A DNA stretch of 7,572 bases. It comes from Chloroflexota bacterium (GTDB lineage: Bacteria; Chloroflexota; Anaerolineae; Anaerolineales; Anaerolineaceae). The notes below the pieces were generated by a model. It was not told where the DNA came from and did not search any database. It saw only the letters and a program-made list of their open reading frames with translations. The number at the start of each line of letters is the position of its first letter. Within the stretch, counting starts at the first letter, position 1. A program made the position numbers and the translations under genes. Shown piece by piece: positions 6,041-7,572 of this stretch. The stretch lies in contig DSBE01000147.1 of the NCBI GenBank assembly GCA_011053085.1, forward strand, positions 1 to 7,572, written 5' to 3'.

Positions 6041-6925
6041 ATGTTTGCTGGCATCTATACTGCCATGGCGACACCAGTTAGTGATAATCAAAAGATTGAC
6101 CTGACGGGACTGCCTGCCCTGGTGCAATTTCAGGAGAAGGCTGGTGTGCACGGCCTGTTCGTGGGGGGAACCGGCGGCGAAGGCATACTATTCACGCTGC
6201 AAGAGCGCCTGGCGTTGTTGGAAACCGTCATGCAGGTTAAGAAGGCGCAAACCGGAATTATCGTGCATTGCAGTGCTTTTCATCCGGCAGAAACCGTTGT
6301 TTTGATGCGTCAGGCTGCCGAATTAGGGGCTGACGCGGTGGCGCTGCTTCCGCCGGGTTATTATTCACCGCTGGATGAAGAAGCTGTTTACCAGTATTAT
6401 CAGCGCATGTGCGCTGAATCCAGCCTGCCGGTGATGATCTATCATTTGCCGGCATATTCCCATTTTCGCATCTCGTTCCGGCTGTTTGAACGACTGATGA
6501 CGATCGAGAATCTGGTCGGCATCAAAGACAGCAGCGGCGATATTCTGCAATTGTTCAACTATAGCCAGCATCCTGCCAGGCCCATCGCTTTTGTCGGGCA
6601 AGATCAGGCAATTTTGGCGGCGTTGTTGAATGGGGTGCCGGGGGTAATCTCCGCGCCAGCCAATCTGATGCCGAAGGTGTACACCAATCTATATGACGCT
6701 TCCCAGAGAAATGATATGCCGGCCGCCAGCCTGTATCAACAGCGTGTGAATCTTATGCTGCGGCATGTATTTAAATTTCCATTTATCCCGGCAATCAAGC
6801 AGGTATTACAATGGCTGGATCTGCCGGCAGGACCTGCCAAATTCCCGGACAGGTCTTTGAGCCTTAATGAACAAAAAACTTTGAAAGCCGGGTTGACTGA
6901 AATTGGCTTTTTTGATTGGCAATAA
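6041..6925 (+). CDS. DapA/NanA-superfamily pyruvate-dependent aldolase (not a classical DHDPS)
   Basis: The 294-residue protein is a class I (beta/alpha)8 lyase of the dihydrodipicolinate synthase/N-acetylneuraminate lyase family. The Schiff-base lysine is K162 in GIKDSSGD; the catalytic tyrosine is Y134 in YHLP; Y107-Y108 align with the second tyrosine. The pyruvate-carboxylate loop reads G43-T44-G-G-E47-G, where relatives have GTTGE or GSTGE, so the second hydroxyl residue is glycine. The arginine that binds aspartate semialdehyde in true DHDPS is replaced by Y139, and YHLPAYS looks more like the NanA type. A sugar-acid or keto-deoxy-sugar aldolase is thus more likely than a lysine-pathway enzyme; the substrate is unknown. 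The ATG at 6041 has AAAGGGA 8 nt upstream; the ATG at 5987 lies inside the terminator. A GH42 gene follows by 11 nt in the same operon. Confidence 0.88.
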   Translation: MFAGIYTAMATPVSDNQKIDLTGLPALVQFQEKAGVHGLFVGGTGGEGILFTLQERLALLETVMQVKKAQTGIIVHCSAFHPAETVVLMRQAAELGADAVALLPPGYYSPLDEEAVYQYYQRMCAESSLPVMIYHLPAYSHFRISFRLFERLMTIENLVGIKDSSGDILQLFNYSQHPARPIAFVGQDQAILAALLNGVPGVISAPANLMPKVYTNLYDASQRNDMPAASLYQQRVNLMLRHVFKFPFIPAIKQVLQWLDLPAGPAKFPDRSLSLNEQKTLKAGLTEIGFFDWQ

Positions 6926-6936
6926 AGGAGAGAGAG

Positions 6937-7572
6937 ATGAACCTGGGTGTGCAATATTACCGTCCGCCGTTCCCTTACCAAAAATATTGGGAAGATGATA
7001 TCAAACAGATGAAAGACAGCGGCCTTGATTCGGTGCAATTGTGGCTGGTGTGGGGGTGGATCGAATCAACACCGGACGTCTTCAACTTCGACGACTTTGA
7101 TCAACTGGTCGCCTTGGCAGACAAACATGGATTGAAAGTCGTGTTGAGTACAATCGCCGCCATACATCCCTACTGGATTCACCGGGTGATTCCGGGCAGT
7201 GAGTTGGTGGATCACATGGGGCATAGAGTGATCTCATCCAACCGCTGTGAAGTACACAATGGTTTGACCCCGGGCGGGTGTTTTGATCATCCGCAAGTGT
7301 GGGCGCGTATGGCGAACTTTTTGCGCACCACGGCAGAGCATTACAAAGATGCCCCGAATGTACATGGCTGGGATGCCTGGAATGAATTGCGTTGGAACGT
7401 TCAGGCAGATGGCTATGTGTGTTATTGCGAACACACCGTCGCGCGCTTTAGAAACTGGCTTTCCGAGAAATACGGCGGGCTGGATGGATTGAATCAGGCG
7501 TGGCAGCGGCGTTACATCAGCTGGGAAGATGTGCAGCCGGGTAAACAACCCGACCGCCCCTACACAGAGATG
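6937..7572 (+). CDS. GH42 beta-galactosidase-type glycoside hydrolase (5' part only)
   Basis: The frame runs from the ATG at 6937 off the right edge; 212 residues are visible, about a third of a usual GH42 protein. They cover the N-terminal half of the catalytic TIM barrel. The start of the barrel (GVQYYRPPFP), the sugar-site residues of the first strands, and the acid/base motif W145-D-A-W-N149-E150 are clear. The nucleophile Glu lies beyond the window. The CYCEHT segment (162-167) matches the region where many GH42 enzymes bind zinc through a Cys cluster; here C115, C162 and C164 are present but the last Cys is replaced by T167. No signal peptide is visible, so the protein is probably cytosolic. 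AAGGAG at 6925-6930 with a 6-nt gap gives a strong start, overlapping the aldolase stop. A beta-galactoside or arabinoside substrate is family knowledge, not shown here. Confidence 0.9.
   Translation, partial: MNLGVQYYRPPFPYQKYWEDDIKQMKDSGLDSVQLWLVWGWIESTPDVFNFDDFDQLVALADKHGLKVVLSTIAAIHPYWIHRVIPGSELVDHMGHRVISSNRCEVHNGLTPGGCFDHPQVWARMANFLRTTAEHYKDAPNVHGWDAWNELRWNVQADGYVCYCEHTVARFRNWLSEKYGGLDGLNQAWQRRYISWEDVQPGKQPDRPYTEM

Noticed and set aside
5073..6074. A 333-codon open frame on the minus strand opposite tpiA
   Set aside because: It lies fully antisense to a clear tpiA, spans a terminator and promoters, and its translation resembles no protein family; it is a shadow of tpiA codon use.
6041..6925. 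Label as dapA (dihydrodipicolinate synthase)
   Set aside because: The substrate-binding arginine is absent and the carboxylate loop is altered, and no lysine-pathway genes are nearby.
1..7572. Mobile element, phage, toxin-antitoxin, CRISPR or defence system
   Set aside because: No transposase, integrase, terminal inverted repeats, array-like repeats or nuclease/effector motifs were seen on either strand.

Overview
The window looks like ordinary chromosomal sequence from a member of the Chloroflexota, most probably class Anaerolineae. This is inferred from three things: the NBR1-type Ig-like domain joined to a characteristic second beta domain, the stand-alone B12-binding methylmalonyl-CoA mutase subunit next to meaB, and the mixed metabolic content with roughly balanced base composition. 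There is no sign of phage, plasmid, IS element, CRISPR array, rRNA or tRNA. Eight genes are supported; the first and last are cut by the window edges.

Left part (1-2313). The 3' end of an NBR1-Ig-like protein gene converges on a small single-domain HD hydrolase of the RelA/SpoT (Mesh1) type, and their stop codons overlap. The HD gene is divergent from a PlsC-type acyltransferase gene. The gap between them holds repeated ATGACYAT words and an inverted repeat that may be an operator. The HD gene has an extended -10 element exactly 7 nt before its ATG and no Shine-Dalgarno, which suggests a leaderless mRNA. The acyltransferase gene ends at a strong hairpin shared with the convergent MFS gene.

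Middle part (2317-5186). On the minus strand, read from right to left, come a cobalamin-binding mutase subunit, its GTPase chaperone MeaB 5 nt later, and then an MFS transporter 93 nt further on. These would serve methylmalonyl-CoA/succinyl-CoA interconversion, but the catalytic mutase subunit is not in the window. A 159-bp divergent region separates this operon from tpiA and holds a candidate promoter for each direction.

Right part (5187-7572). tpiA (triosephosphate isomerase) ends at a near-perfect intrinsic terminator. A DapA/NanA-superfamily aldolase gene follows only 36 nt after the terminator T-run, and a GH42 beta-galactosidase-type gene starts 11 nt after it and runs off the window. 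The aldolase keeps the Schiff-base lysine and catalytic tyrosine but lacks the arginine expected of a true dihydrodipicolinate synthase. A sugar or sugar-acid role beside the glycosidase is therefore more likely than lysine biosynthesis.

I do not see a clearly novel multi-gene system. The best leads are regulatory architecture (leaderless HD gene, repeat cluster, terminator/promoter crowding) and active-site variants in the aldolase and GH42 proteins.
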